A stretch of DNA of 64,000 nt from NCBI RefSeq assembly GCF_003390925.1, contig NZ_QUBS01000088.1:170766-234765 (forward strand), given 5' to 3'. A program made the position numbers and the translations under genes. Source of the DNA: Trinickia diaoshuihuensis (GTDB lineage Bacteria > Pseudomonadota > Gammaproteobacteria > Burkholderiales > Burkholderiaceae). Shown piece by piece: positions 9,869 through 17,646 of this stretch (position 1 is its first letter; each line of letters begins with the position of its first letter). Below the pieces are notes generated by a model. That model was not told the DNA's origin. It worked only from the letters and a program-made list of their open reading frames with translations, and did not search any database.

Positions 9869-10312
9869 ATGAGACACCCTTCCGCCACGCTGCCCAGCCT
9901 CCATGTCGACGGCTATGTCCGCCTCCAAGAGTGCGCGCTCGCCGGGCTCCATTTCGTCCACGTCGACTCCGCGCTCGACGACGGTCTGCTCGCGGAATTG
10001 CGCGCCGAAGGGGTCGATGCGAGCACCGCCGGCTACACCGAATGGCAGCGCCCGCGCGCGCCCGGCGCCGTGCACGTGACCCTCGGATGGGACTGGTACG
10101 TCGATCGCGCCTCGGGCGCCCTGCTGGTGGCCTGGAGCGATATTCGCAGCAACGTCATGTGCATCGACACGAACGGCGTCGACATGGGCATGAGCCATAC
10201 GGCCCAAGCACTGCTGCGGCGCGTCGCGGGTCTGAACTGGCCGAACGCCGTCGCACAAGCCGCACTGGCCCCATGGGGCAACGCGGTCAACCGCGGCCCG
10301 ACGCTCCAATAA
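9869..10312 (+). CDS. rsaM: RsaM-family quorum-sensing modulator (DUF4902)
   Basis: A 147-residue protein between luxR and luxI. Size, position and sequence (LASLHVDGYVRLQECALAGL-type start, IRSNVMCIDTNGVDMGMSHTAQALL in the middle) fit the RsaM family described in Burkholderia and Pseudomonas. There RsaM restrains AHL synthesis by an incompletely understood mechanism. It has no DNA-binding motif I can see. The lux-box-like element upstream suggests it is itself controlled by quorum sensing, giving negative feedback on the synthase. Confidence 0.85.
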   Translation: MRHPSATLPSLHVDGYVRLQECALAGLHFVHVDSALDDGLLAELRAEGVDASTAGYTEWQRPRAPGAVHVTLGWDWYVDRASGALLVAWSDIRSNVMCIDTNGVDMGMSHTAQALLRRVAGLNWPNAVAQAALAPWGNAVNRGPTLQ

Positions 10313-10483
10313 GGCCGAGTGGGGTTGCCTAATCGGCAAGTCCGTACTCGATTCATCTGTAAATTCATCCACAGGTCTCATTTATAAGCAAATCGTCGGC
10401 TCATTTCAATCTCATTATTAGTTTGGACTGACTTGCCCGGAAGCTGAGCAGCGCTTCGGCAGGAAAAAGTGCGTCTTTTGTAG

Positions 10484-10503
10484 TCCTGTCAACGTTGACA
10501 GTT
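10484..10503. promoter_or_regulatory. Lux box upstream of luxI (locus 1)
   Basis: CTGTCAACGTTGACAG (10486-10501) is a perfect 16-bp palindrome with the CTG-N10-CAG lux-box core. It is centred about 70 bp upstream of the luxI start. This is the expected position for activation by the LuxR of the same locus. The remainder of 10313-10562 is AT-richer than its surroundings and fits a promoter region. Confidence 0.75.
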
Positions 10504-10562
10504 ACCGACCCTCGGAGCGCGCGCTGTAATGCGCTCATCAAAAATCAAAAGCGAGGGATTTC

Positions 10563-11198
10563 ATGCGGACTTCTGTTCACGGCGACGGGCGACTGCCCGA
10601 AGATCTCGATGCCGCGCTGGCGAATTACCGGCATCGGATTTTCGTCGAACTGTTGGGATGGCGTCTGCCGTGTGCCGATGATCGCTTCGAGCGTGACCAA
10701 TACGACCGCGACGACACCGTGTATGTCGTCGCTCATGACGAATCGGGGGCCATTTGCGGTTGCGCGAGGCTGTTGCCAACTACCCGTCCTTACTTGTTGC
10801 AGGAACTCTTCCCGTCCTTGCTGGCCGACGGCATGACGCCGCCGAGCTCCGCGGACGTCTGGGAACTCTCGCGTTTTGCGGCCAGCACCTCCGATGGCGC
10901 CTTCGGGGAAGAGGCGGGAGCATGGGCCGTGCGCCCGATGCTCGCGTCCGTCGTCGAGTGTGCCGTCAAGCTGGGAGCGCGCCGTTTGATCGGCGTCACC
11001 TTCCTCAGCATGGAACGGCTCTTCCGCCGCGTCGGCGTCCACGCTCACCGGGCCGGGCCCGCGCAGCGTATCGATGGCCGGATGGTTGTCGCTTGCTGGA
11101 TCGATCTCGATGCTCAAACGTTGACGGCGCTCGGCCTCGATCCGGCGCTGGCCGTGCACACCGAGGAGCGCGAGCCGGCTTTGCTGGCCTTGGCCTGA
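10563..11198 (+). CDS. Acyl-homoserine-lactone synthase, LuxI family (locus 1)
   Basis: Makes an N-acyl-homoserine lactone from S-adenosylmethionine and acyl-ACP. The 211-residue protein has the family signatures: YRHRIFVELLGW with the conserved R, F and W, the acidic ERDQYDRDDTVYV segment, GCARLLPTTRPYLL, and the WELSRFA motif with its glutamate at about position 101. The acyl chain length cannot be read from sequence. AAGCGAGGG precedes ATG 10563. It is controlled by the palindromic lux box upstream and probably restrained by RsaM. Confidence 0.95.
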   Translation: MRTSVHGDGRLPEDLDAALANYRHRIFVELLGWRLPCADDRFERDQYDRDDTVYVVAHDESGAICGCARLLPTTRPYLLQELFPSLLADGMTPPSSADVWELSRFAASTSDGAFGEEAGAWAVRPMLASVVECAVKLGARRLIGVTFLSMERLFRRVGVHAHRAGPAQRIDGRMVVACWIDLDAQTLTALGLDPALAVHTEEREPALLALA

Positions 11199-11401
11199 CA
11201 CGCTCGCTGCGGGCCGCTCTCCGGGGTTCGCGAAGGAGCGGCGGCGACCGCCTTCCAAGTTCGGCCGCTTGGCCGATCACGCGCGGCGCGTATCTGTGGT
11301 TTTCCACGAAGCCCTCGCTTGCACGCTACCGCGCGACGAGGCCGCCTATGCGCTCGGATCGGCGCCGCGGCCCGCTGGCGTAATGTAGAAGGAGAAACAC
11401 C

Positions 11402-12316
11402 GTGTATATCACTCGCGACCTGCCGGCACCCGTTTTCGACGACGATTTCACCGCCCGGACCCGAATCGAGGTTCGATACGTCGACCACCCGGTTTCGATG
11501 CCCCTGACGCGGCTGGATCGGCACGGGTTGACCGTCACTGTCGCCCATGCCGAACAGCCGGTCATCGGTCTGCCGCGGCGCGCGCTGATCGTTGCCGATG
11601 GCGCGACGCTTTGCGAGTTGCGCCTCGTCGCGCGCTCGACGGCTCCGCTGCAAGGCGATTGCGTTGCGGCGACGCTGCAACCTTCGCGTGCCGACGATCA
11701 TGATCTGCTTTGGCAGGCGTTACGCGCCTATCAACTGCACCTGTGCGCCGTCGCCTCGGGCGACGAATCGGCTCGATGGGCCGGGCCCATGGCCGGCGAA
11801 GCCGTTGCGACGACGCCCCATGCGGTTCGAACGCCGCGCGGCGTGACGCGGAGCACCGCCCTCCCGGCGCGGGCGTCCGAGGGTCCTCATGCGACGGCGT
11901 CGCTGTGGGAAAGCGAATCCGGTTTGCACAGCGTCGTTTCGTGCGATGCGGCGTTTAGCTTGGCGAGCCAAGAAGATGCTTGGTTTTTCTCGCATTGGCT
12001 CGATTACCACTTCGAGGAAATCCGCGCTTGGGCGAGGATGAGCGACGGCGCAGCCGACCTGCGCGAGATTTTCATGCGCGTCGCCGATCACGAGGTAGAG
12101 GTTCGTTTCGTCTTCCAATCTTCGGAGCGGGCCATGCGAGCCGCCACGGAAACGGCCTGCGGCTGCATCAAGGCGGAGGCCGCTCGCCAACTCGCGATGA
12201 CGATCGACTACTGCTTGCCGGGTACCGGAGCTACTTTGGCTTCGCCGATAGTATGGTCCGGGCGCGGGGCGGGCGGCCGGTCGGGGGCGAGCGTTTGCGC
12301 GTTTTCCTCGAAGTAA
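11402..12316 (+). CDS. Protein of unknown function downstream of luxI (304 aa)
   Basis: Not recognised. GTG 11402 is a good start because AAGGAG lies about 10 bp upstream. The N-terminal third is rich in short hydrophobic strands and arginines (TRIEVRYVDHPVSMPLTRLDRHGLTVTVAHAEQPV split by turns) and looks like a small beta-barrel. The middle, about residues 120-165, is low-complexity and Ala/Thr/Arg-rich. The C-terminal third is helical with acidic and aromatic residues (EDAWFFSHWLDYHFEEIRAW). There is no signal peptide or membrane segment. It lies 203 bp after luxI on the same strand and may be part of the quorum-sensing regulon; that is inference from position. Confidence 0.65.
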   Translation: MYITRDLPAPVFDDDFTARTRIEVRYVDHPVSMPLTRLDRHGLTVTVAHAEQPVIGLPRRALIVADGATLCELRLVARSTAPLQGDCVAATLQPSRADDHDLLWQALRAYQLHLCAVASGDESARWAGPMAGEAVATTPHAVRTPRGVTRSTALPARASEGPHATASLWESESGLHSVVSCDAAFSLASQEDAWFFSHWLDYHFEEIRAWARMSDGAADLREIFMRVADHEVEVRFVFQSSERAMRAATETACGCIKAEAARQLAMTIDYCLPGTGATLASPIVWSGRGAGGRSGASVCAFSSK

Positions 12317-12341
12317 CGCGTCGGCTAGGTCGGTCTGGATA

Positions 12342-12371
12342 GGTCACCGAAAGGCAAAGCCCGCGGTGACC
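12342..12371. terminator. Stem-loop between convergent genes
   Basis: GGTCACCG (12342-12349) pairs perfectly with CGGTGACC (12364-12371). The loop contains a second small stem, GGC-AAA-GCC. It lies between the unknown gene's stop at 12316 and the stop of the convergent GH16 gene, the right place for a two-way terminator. Confidence 0.6.
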
Positions 12372-12408
12372 GCCGGATGAGCATTGGATAATTGTTGCGT
12401 TGTCGCGC

Positions 12409-13218
12409 TCAAAGCGGGTAGACGCGCAACGACTTGACCGACATCGCGTGGCCGGCCGGATCCGCGGGAATCTTGCCGGCGTAGTCCATCAGTGCCGACG
12501 ACAGACGGATATCGGCCCGGCCGTTGATCGAGCCGTTCGTGCGGATCGCCGCTACGGGCTCGCCATCCACCTCGAACACGATATCGCTTGCGGTCCACAA
12601 CACGCCGAAATCGTGAAAATCGCTGGAAAAATTGTCGGCGAAGCGGCTGTCGAAGCCGACCGCGAGCGGGAATGCACCGTCGATTTTGTTGTTATCGTGG
12701 AGCGTCATGCGATCGATATTGGGGTAATGCAATTCGCAGATGTCGATCTCGAAGTGATCGTCGGTGACGAGCCAGAACGCGTTATTTAGACCATCGATAT
12801 CGGCGGCCCTAATGCTCGCTTCATAAAAGCCGTAGCCAAAGCGTTGCCGGCTGATGATGAAGCCGGTCGACCATCGCGCCCGGCAACCCGCGGCATCACG
12901 AGTCTGCAATTGCAGTCCGGACTCTGTCGCGACGGCGTTTTCAGGCCGCCGGCACGATTTCAGATAGTCGTCGGACTGCGCCTGCCAGTCGGAGCCGAGC
13001 GCCCCCGGATCGGAAAAGCCGGTGACGAAAAGCGGGCTGCCGTGCCGCCCGGCGCGGTAGCGCTGAATCGCCGCTCGATCGGCTTCGGTAATAGGCCGCC
13101 TCGTGCCCCATGACTGGTCGGGGTTACCCCATGTCAGTTTTTGCAGGCTCGCGGCTCGCGATAGGCAGGGTAAGCACAGGACCAGTACAACGAGAAACGC
13201 GAATTTCAGCGGACGCAT
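12409..13218 (-). CDS. Secreted glycoside hydrolase family 16-like protein
   Basis: A 269-residue protein with an N-terminal signal peptide (basic start, then FAFLVVLVLCLPCLSRA). The GH16 catalytic signature ExDxxE is present as EIDICE, with nucleophile E157, D159 and acid/base E162. It is followed by beta-strand segments such as SSDFHDFGVLWTASDIVFEVDGE, typical of the jelly-roll fold. GH16 enzymes cut beta-1,3/1,4-glucans or galactans, and the substrate here is unknown. ATG 13218 has GAGGTGG upstream; a GTG at 13227 is possible but has no RBS. It stands alone next to quorum-sensing locus 1. The 154 bp upstream (13219-13372) show only a probable promoter region. Confidence 0.82.
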   Translation of the reverse strand: MRPLKFAFLVVLVLCLPCLSRAASLQKLTWGNPDQSWGTRRPITEADRAAIQRYRAGRHGSPLFVTGFSDPGALGSDWQAQSDDYLKSCRRPENAVATESGLQLQTRDAAGCRARWSTGFIISRQRFGYGFYEASIRAADIDGLNNAFWLVTDDHFEIDICELHYPNIDRMTLHDNNKIDGAFPLAVGFDSRFADNFSSDFHDFGVLWTASDIVFEVDGEPVAAIRTNGSINGRADIRLSSALMDYAGKIPADPAGHAMSVKSLRVYPL

Positions 13219-13372
13219 GCGAACCACCTCTCGAGTTTTCGCTAGGCTGCACTATAGCAATAGCCGATTTGGCCAGTACGCGAAAATACGTGGGATAGGT
13301 TCCTAATGGTTCCGAATGTGTAGCAGCGTGAACGCCGCAACGAGGCGGCCGCCCGAGGCGGCCAGCCATCGC

Positions 13373-13717
13373 TCAGTGCACTTTCGGAAAGCCGTGACGC
13401 TCCGCCAACAGCGCGAGAATTCGCTTCGAATCGGTCACGAAGCGCTTGTCGCCGAGCGTTTGCGCGTCGTCGGGGACAGGGTATTCGTCGCCCAAGACCA
13501 AAGCCGGCAACCCCTGATGCGCTTCGTCGAGCGCCGCGATCACGTCCGGCCTCGGGCGCGGGAACGGGACGCGTTTGATATCTAGCCGAGCCGTGCGCGC
13601 CGGGTCGCTCGCGAGCAGCCCTTCGATCGGCGCACCATGAGGGCAGATGAAACGTTCGCCAGGATAGGCGGGATCGGTAAAACCCGGTTCGAGCAACAGC
13701 AGCAAATCTCGACTCAT
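13373..13717 (-). CDS. DUF3088-type small protein (thioredoxin-fold-like)
   Basis: A 114-residue protein beginning MSRDLLLLLEPGFTDP with the pattern ERFICPHGAPIEGLL. A CP(H/x) motif after a beta-strand like this recalls DUF3088, a glutathione-transferase/thioredoxin-like family. It continues with HQGLPALVLGDEYPVPDDAQTLGDKRFVTDSKRILALLAERHGFP. AAGGAGAG precedes ATG 13717. It is the last gene of the minus-strand scavenging run, 16 bp after exbD, so it is very likely cotranscribed. The function is unknown; a single cysteine would allow a thiol-linked role. Confidence 0.72.
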   Translation of the reverse strand: MSRDLLLLLEPGFTDPAYPGERFICPHGAPIEGLLASDPARTARLDIKRVPFPRPRPDVIAALDEAHQGLPALVLGDEYPVPDDAQTLGDKRFVTDSKRILALLAERHGFPKVH

Positions 13718-13733
13718 AATTCGACACTCTCCT

Positions 13734-14171
13734 TCAAGGATGAGCCGGCGGCTCTGAAACGAGCGCGACCTTCGCGTAGCCGGCGTCGTTGATTTCTCCC
13801 ATCGTCGCGATGACCTTCCCATAGGGCAGCGTCTGATCGCCGCGCAGATAGATTCGGCGTTCGCGATCGCCGCTCGATGCCTGCGCGAGCACGGGCAGCA
13901 GGGTATTTTCGTTGACCGCGGTTTTGTCGACGTACACCTGGCCATGCGCATCGAGGCTCACCGCGATCGGCGGCTTTTCTTCATTCAATGGCTTGGCATT
14001 GCTCGTCGGCAAATCGACCTTCACACCCGACGCCATCAACGGCGCTGCAATCATGAACACGATCAGCAGCACGAGCATCACGTCGACGAGCGGCGTGACG
14101 TTAATGTCGCTAACCGGTACGCCGTAAGTCGCACCCGGCCCATAGCCCGAATTGGGTAGACGCACGCCCAT
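13734..14171 (-). CDS. exbD: ExbD-family energy-transducing protein
   Basis: Inner-membrane protein of 145 residues. A short cytoplasmic N-terminus leads to one transmembrane helix containing the essential aspartate (INVTPLVDVMLVLLIVFMIAA), then a periplasmic domain. With ExbB it uses proton-motive force to drive TonB. The exbB stop and this start are separated by one base, so translation is coupled. ATG 14171 is preferred over upstream starts that would run into exbB. The dedicated tonB-exbB-exbD set implies service to the TonB-dependent receptor upstream. Confidence 0.93.
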   Translation of the reverse strand: MGVRLPNSGYGPGATYGVPVSDINVTPLVDVMLVLLIVFMIAAPLMASGVKVDLPTSNAKPLNEEKPPIAVSLDAHGQVYVDKTAVNENTLLPVLAQASSGDRERRIYLRGDQTLPYGKVIATMGEINDAGYAKVALVSEPPAHP

Positions 14172-14172
14172 G

Positions 14173-15003
14173 TCAGGCTCCCGTCGCGGCCACGCCGCCG
14201 GTCGCGAAACCGGCCGCATGGCCTGCCGTCTCGCCGCCCGTCCCGCGCGCGGCGGCACCCGCGTGATTCAAGCCGTGCGCGCCGTTCGAATGAGCGAGCT
14301 GGGTATCGCCGGCTTCGAGCGCTCGCGACAGCTCCACTTCGACGATTCCGGCCAGGGAGCCGAGGCGATTCGCGTAGACGCCGAGGTCGCCGGACGCGCG
14401 GTTATAGGCCACGACAGCCGGAATCGCGGCGACGAGCCCGAGCGCGGTGGCAAAGAGCGCCTCCGAGATGCCGGGCGCCACGACGGCGAGGCTCGTGTTG
14501 TTAGTCGCCGCGATACCTTGGAACGCGTTGATGATGCCCCACACCGTGCCGAACAACCCGATGAACGGCGCAACCGACCCGACGGTCGCCAGCAACGGCA
14601 AGCCGCGCTGTAATCGCTCGATTTCGACGCCGGTCGCGATATGTGCGACTCGCCCGATGCGCTCCTTCAAGGCATCGCGAGCGGCGGGCGTATGCGTCAA
14701 CTGCGCCGCATGGCTTCGATCCCACTCGCCGGCGATCGCCGCATGGACGCTCGCGAATGGATCGGACGGCGCTTTCGCGAGCGCCTCGGATAGCGCCGCG
14801 AGTCCATCGGGCTGCGCGAGCGCCGCATGCCAGCGCGCGGCGCGCTCGCGCAATTCGCGAAAGCGCAAGAGCTTGTCGGCGATAACGGCCCAGCTCGCGA
14901 GCGAAGCGAGCACGAGTACCGCCATGATCGTCTTGACGACGGGATCCGCCTGCAAAAAGAGTCCCCACGGAGAGAGATGCTGCGCGATTTGAACAGTGCT
15001 CAT
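14173..15003 (-). CDS. exbB: ExbB/TolQ/MotA-family proton channel protein
   Basis: A 276-residue inner-membrane protein with three hydrophobic segments: TIMAVLVLASLASWAVIADKLL near the start, then LATVGSVAPFIGLFGTVWG and ALGLVAAIPAVVAYN. The GTVWGIINAFQGIA element after the second segment is typical of the family. The C-terminal tail is rich in Gly/Ala/Thr and probably flexible. It forms the ExbB-ExbD motor that energises TonB. The gene follows tonB by 36 bp in the same operon. Confidence 0.93.
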   Translation of the reverse strand: MSTVQIAQHLSPWGLFLQADPVVKTIMAVLVLASLASWAVIADKLLRFRELRERAARWHAALAQPDGLAALSEALAKAPSDPFASVHAAIAGEWDRSHAAQLTHTPAARDALKERIGRVAHIATGVEIERLQRGLPLLATVGSVAPFIGLFGTVWGIINAFQGIAATNNTSLAVVAPGISEALFATALGLVAAIPAVVAYNRASGDLGVYANRLGSLAGIVEVELSRALEAGDTQLAHSNGAHGLNHAGAAARGTGGETAGHAAGFATGGVAATGA

Positions 15004-15039
15004 GAAATGACGTCCTCAACGATGATGCGGGGCAAGCCG

Positions 15040-15816
15040 TCAATCGGCCTGATAAACGATGGTGCCTTGGAGCACGTAGGAAGAGCCGCCCAACTCCGGC
15101 AGCCGCGGGAACGGCGCCGCGGCACGAATGGCGTCGTTCGCGGCCGTGTCGAGCGTATCGTCGCCCGAAGAACGCAATTCGCAGCGCAAGAGCGTTCCGT
15201 CGGGCGCCAACGTCAAGCGATAACCGACGCGCCCTTCCAAGTGTTTGAAGCGCGCGATGCGCGGATAGTGCTCGGCCGCACTGCTGTTGATGCGCTCGAA
15301 CACCCGGTTGACGTAGTCGGACGGGATGCCGTCCTGGCTAATCACACGCGGGGCCGGTGGCGCGGACGGTGCGGGCGGCGCAGGCGGTGCGGCCACGACG
15401 GGCTGCGGCGCGGCCGGTTGCGCGGGCGGTGTGGCAATCTGCGCCGTTGCGGGCGGCGCGGCTACCGTACGCGGCTGCGGCTGCATGCTACGCACCGGCT
15501 GCGGCGCCACATGCGGCACGTTAGGCCGCGCGGGCTCGGCGCGCTTGAGAGGTTGCGGCTCGGGCTGCTCGACTTTTGGCGGCACTACTTTGACGGGCTG
15601 CGGCGCGGGTCGCTCGAGTATCAGCGTGATCGCCTTCTCGGGCGCAGCGCTGTGCGGTTCGTACGCGGACCATGCGGCCAGCGCCGCGAGCGCCACCGCA
15701 TGCAGCGCGACGGACGCCAGTAGGCCACGCTGCTCGCGCCACGCCGACGCTTGACGGCGCACGGACGCGGTACGCGCATCGAGCAGCGGCCATGCAAGTG
15801 CGGAACCGTCGTTCAT
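15040..15816 (-). CDS. tonB: TonB energy transducer
   Basis: A 258-residue protein with one N-terminal membrane anchor (LASVALHAVALAALAAW, about residues 33-49). A long Pro/Ala/Gln-rich periplasmic spacer follows, about residues 65-165. The C-terminal TonB domain reads YPRIARFKHLEGRVGYRLTL and ends in a strand that would contact the receptor's TonB box. Its ATG overlaps the TGA of the upstream transporter gene by one base (TGATG), so expression is tied to that transporter. Confidence 0.92.
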   Translation of the reverse strand: MNDGSALAWPLLDARTASVRRQASAWREQRGLLASVALHAVALAALAAWSAYEPHSAAPEKAITLILERPAPQPVKVVPPKVEQPEPQPLKRAEPARPNVPHVAPQPVRSMQPQPRTVAAPPATAQIATPPAQPAAPQPVVAAPPAPPAPSAPPAPRVISQDGIPSDYVNRVFERINSSAAEHYPRIARFKHLEGRVGYRLTLAPDGTLLRCELRSSGDDTLDTAANDAIRAAAPFPRLPELGGSSYVLQGTIVYQAD

Positions 15817-17621
15817 CAGAGCACCTTCGACAAAAACTCGCGCGTGCGCGGATGCTCCGGCGAACCAAGCACCCTTTCGGGCGAGCCTGTTTCGACGATA
15901 CGGCCGCGATCCATGAACACGATCGTATCGGCCACTTCCCGCGCAAAGCCGATCTCATGGGTGACGATGATCAGCGTCGTCCCCGAGCGCGCCAATTGAC
16001 GAATCACATCGAGCACTTCGGTCACGAGCTCGGGATCGAGTGCCGAGGTTGGTTCGTCGAACAACAATACTTTCGGTTTCAACGCGAGCGCGCGCGCGAT
16101 CGCCACGCGCTGTTGCTGCCCGCCCGATAGCTGCCGCGGCCATGCATCGGCCTTGTTCGCCAAGCCCACCCGCGCGAGCAGCTCGCGCGCAAGCTGCTGC
16201 GCCTCGGCGCGCGGCACGCCCGCCGCGACGGGCGCTTCGACGATGTTCTCCAGCACGCTCAAATGCGGAAAGAGGTTGAAGCCCTGGAACACCATGCCGA
16301 CGTCGACGCGCCGCGATAGGATGTCTTTTTCCTTGAGCTCGTACAGCGTGCGGCCCTCGCGGCGGTAGCCGAGCAACTCGCCGTCGACGTCGATGAAGCC
16401 GTCGTCCAGGCGCTCGAGATGGTTGATCGAGCGCAGCAGCGTCGATTTGCCCGAGCCCGATTGACCGAGTACGACCGTTACGCTGCCCGAAGGCACGGTC
16501 AGCGAGATGTCGTCGAGCACCTTCTGCGCACCGAAGCTCTTCGACACGCGATGAATGCGCACCGTACCGCCCGTGCGGTGCTCGGCCCAGCGCGCGGCGG
16601 CCGCCGCGTCGATCGACTGGGCCGGCGCGGCCGCCTGCGCGCTGGCGCTCGTCCGTCGCTCGTCGCGCAAGCGGGCACGCCATCGCGCGATCTGCGCGCC
16701 GATCTTCGAAGGCACGGGATTGCGCGTCGCACCGCGCGCGAAATAACGTTCGACGTGCACCTGAATGGCGGACAGGACGGTCAAGATGATCAGGTACCAA
16801 ACCGTCGCGACCATCAACAACGGAATCACCTCGAGGTTACGGTGGTAAATGATCTGCACCGTATAGAACAATTCGGGCATCGCCAGAACATAGACGACGG
16901 ACGTGCCCTTGGCGAGCCCGATGATGTCGTTGAACGCGGTCGGCACAATCGAGCGCATCGCCTGGGGCAGCACGATGCGACGGACTTGGCGGCCGCGCGG
17001 CAAGCCCAGCGCCGCTGCCGCCTCTAACTGCCCTTGATCGACCGATAGGATCCCGCCCCGAACGACTTCCGCTGAAAACGCCGCATGATTGAGCGCGAGC
17101 CCGAGTACGGCCGCGAGGAACGGCCCGATCAGTTCGGTGGTCGGTTGCTCGAAGAACGTAATGTGCGTAAACGGCACGCCAAGCCAGACGTGCTCGTACA
17201 GATAGCCGAGATTGTTCAAAATCAACAGCAGCACGATAAGCGGGATCGAGCGGAAAATCCAAACGAACGCCCAGGCGCACGCAGCGAGCAACGGCGAACG
17301 CGAGACGCGCGCCAGCGCCACCGGTACGCCGAGCGCAAAGCCGATCAACGCGCCCAGCGCGGTCAGCAGCAGAGTCCGGCCCAGCCCCGACAGCACCGGT
17401 TCGGCGAAGAACCAATGCGCGAACACGTCCCAGCCCCAGCGCGGATTGCCGAGCACCGAGTTACCGACGATCGCGATCAATACGGCCGCCAGTAGCGTGC
17501 CGGCCGTCCGCGCGCGATTGCGCGCGGGCACGATACGGTAATGCGAATAGTCGTCGGGCTGGCGCGCGTCGGCGCCGAGCAGATTGGCGGGCGCGGGAGT
17601 ATGCAACAGGGAATCGCTCAT
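15816..17621 (-). CDS. Polar amino-acid ABC transporter, fused permease and ATPase
   Basis: A single 601-residue chain joins a HisM/GlnP-type permease (about residues 35-290, several transmembrane helices and the EAA loop LEAAAALGLPRGRQVRRIVLP) to an ATPase (about residues 360-600). The ATPase has Walker A GQSGSGKST, signature LSGGQQQR, Walker B VLLFDEP and switch histidine VTHE. Usually these are separate genes; a homodimer of the fusion would supply all four core domains. ATG 17621 begins MSDSLL; longer upstream readings have no homology-like sequence. The substrate-binding protein is probably the one at 22735. Likely substrate: cystine or a substituted cysteine (inference from neighbours). 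Confidence 0.92.
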   Translation of the reverse strand: MSDSLLHTPAPANLLGADARQPDDYSHYRIVPARNRARTAGTLLAAVLIAIVGNSVLGNPRWGWDVFAHWFFAEPVLSGLGRTLLLTALGALIGFALGVPVALARVSRSPLLAACAWAFVWIFRSIPLIVLLLILNNLGYLYEHVWLGVPFTHITFFEQPTTELIGPFLAAVLGLALNHAAFSAEVVRGGILSVDQGQLEAAAALGLPRGRQVRRIVLPQAMRSIVPTAFNDIIGLAKGTSVVYVLAMPELFYTVQIIYHRNLEVIPLLMVATVWYLIILTVLSAIQVHVERYFARGATRNPVPSKIGAQIARWRARLRDERRTSASAQAAAPAQSIDAAAAARWAEHRTGGTVRIHRVSKSFGAQKVLDDISLTVPSGSVTVVLGQSGSGKSTLLRSINHLERLDDGFIDVDGELLGYRREGRTLYELKEKDILSRRVDVGMVFQGFNLFPHLSVLENIVEAPVAAGVPRAEAQQLARELLARVGLANKADAWPRQLSGGQQQRVAIARALALKPKVLLFDEPTSALDPELVTEVLDVIRQLARSGTTLIIVTHEIGFAREVADTIVFMDRGRIVETGSPERVLGSPEHPRTREFLSKVL

Positions 17622-17646
17622 GATCCGCTCCTTCTTGCTCGCGTGC

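Noticed and set aside
16419..17027. Long open frame on the plus strand opposite the ABC transporter gene
   Set aside because: It is antisense to well-conserved transporter motifs, Arg-rich and without RBS; an effect of high GC content, as are many similar frames in the window.
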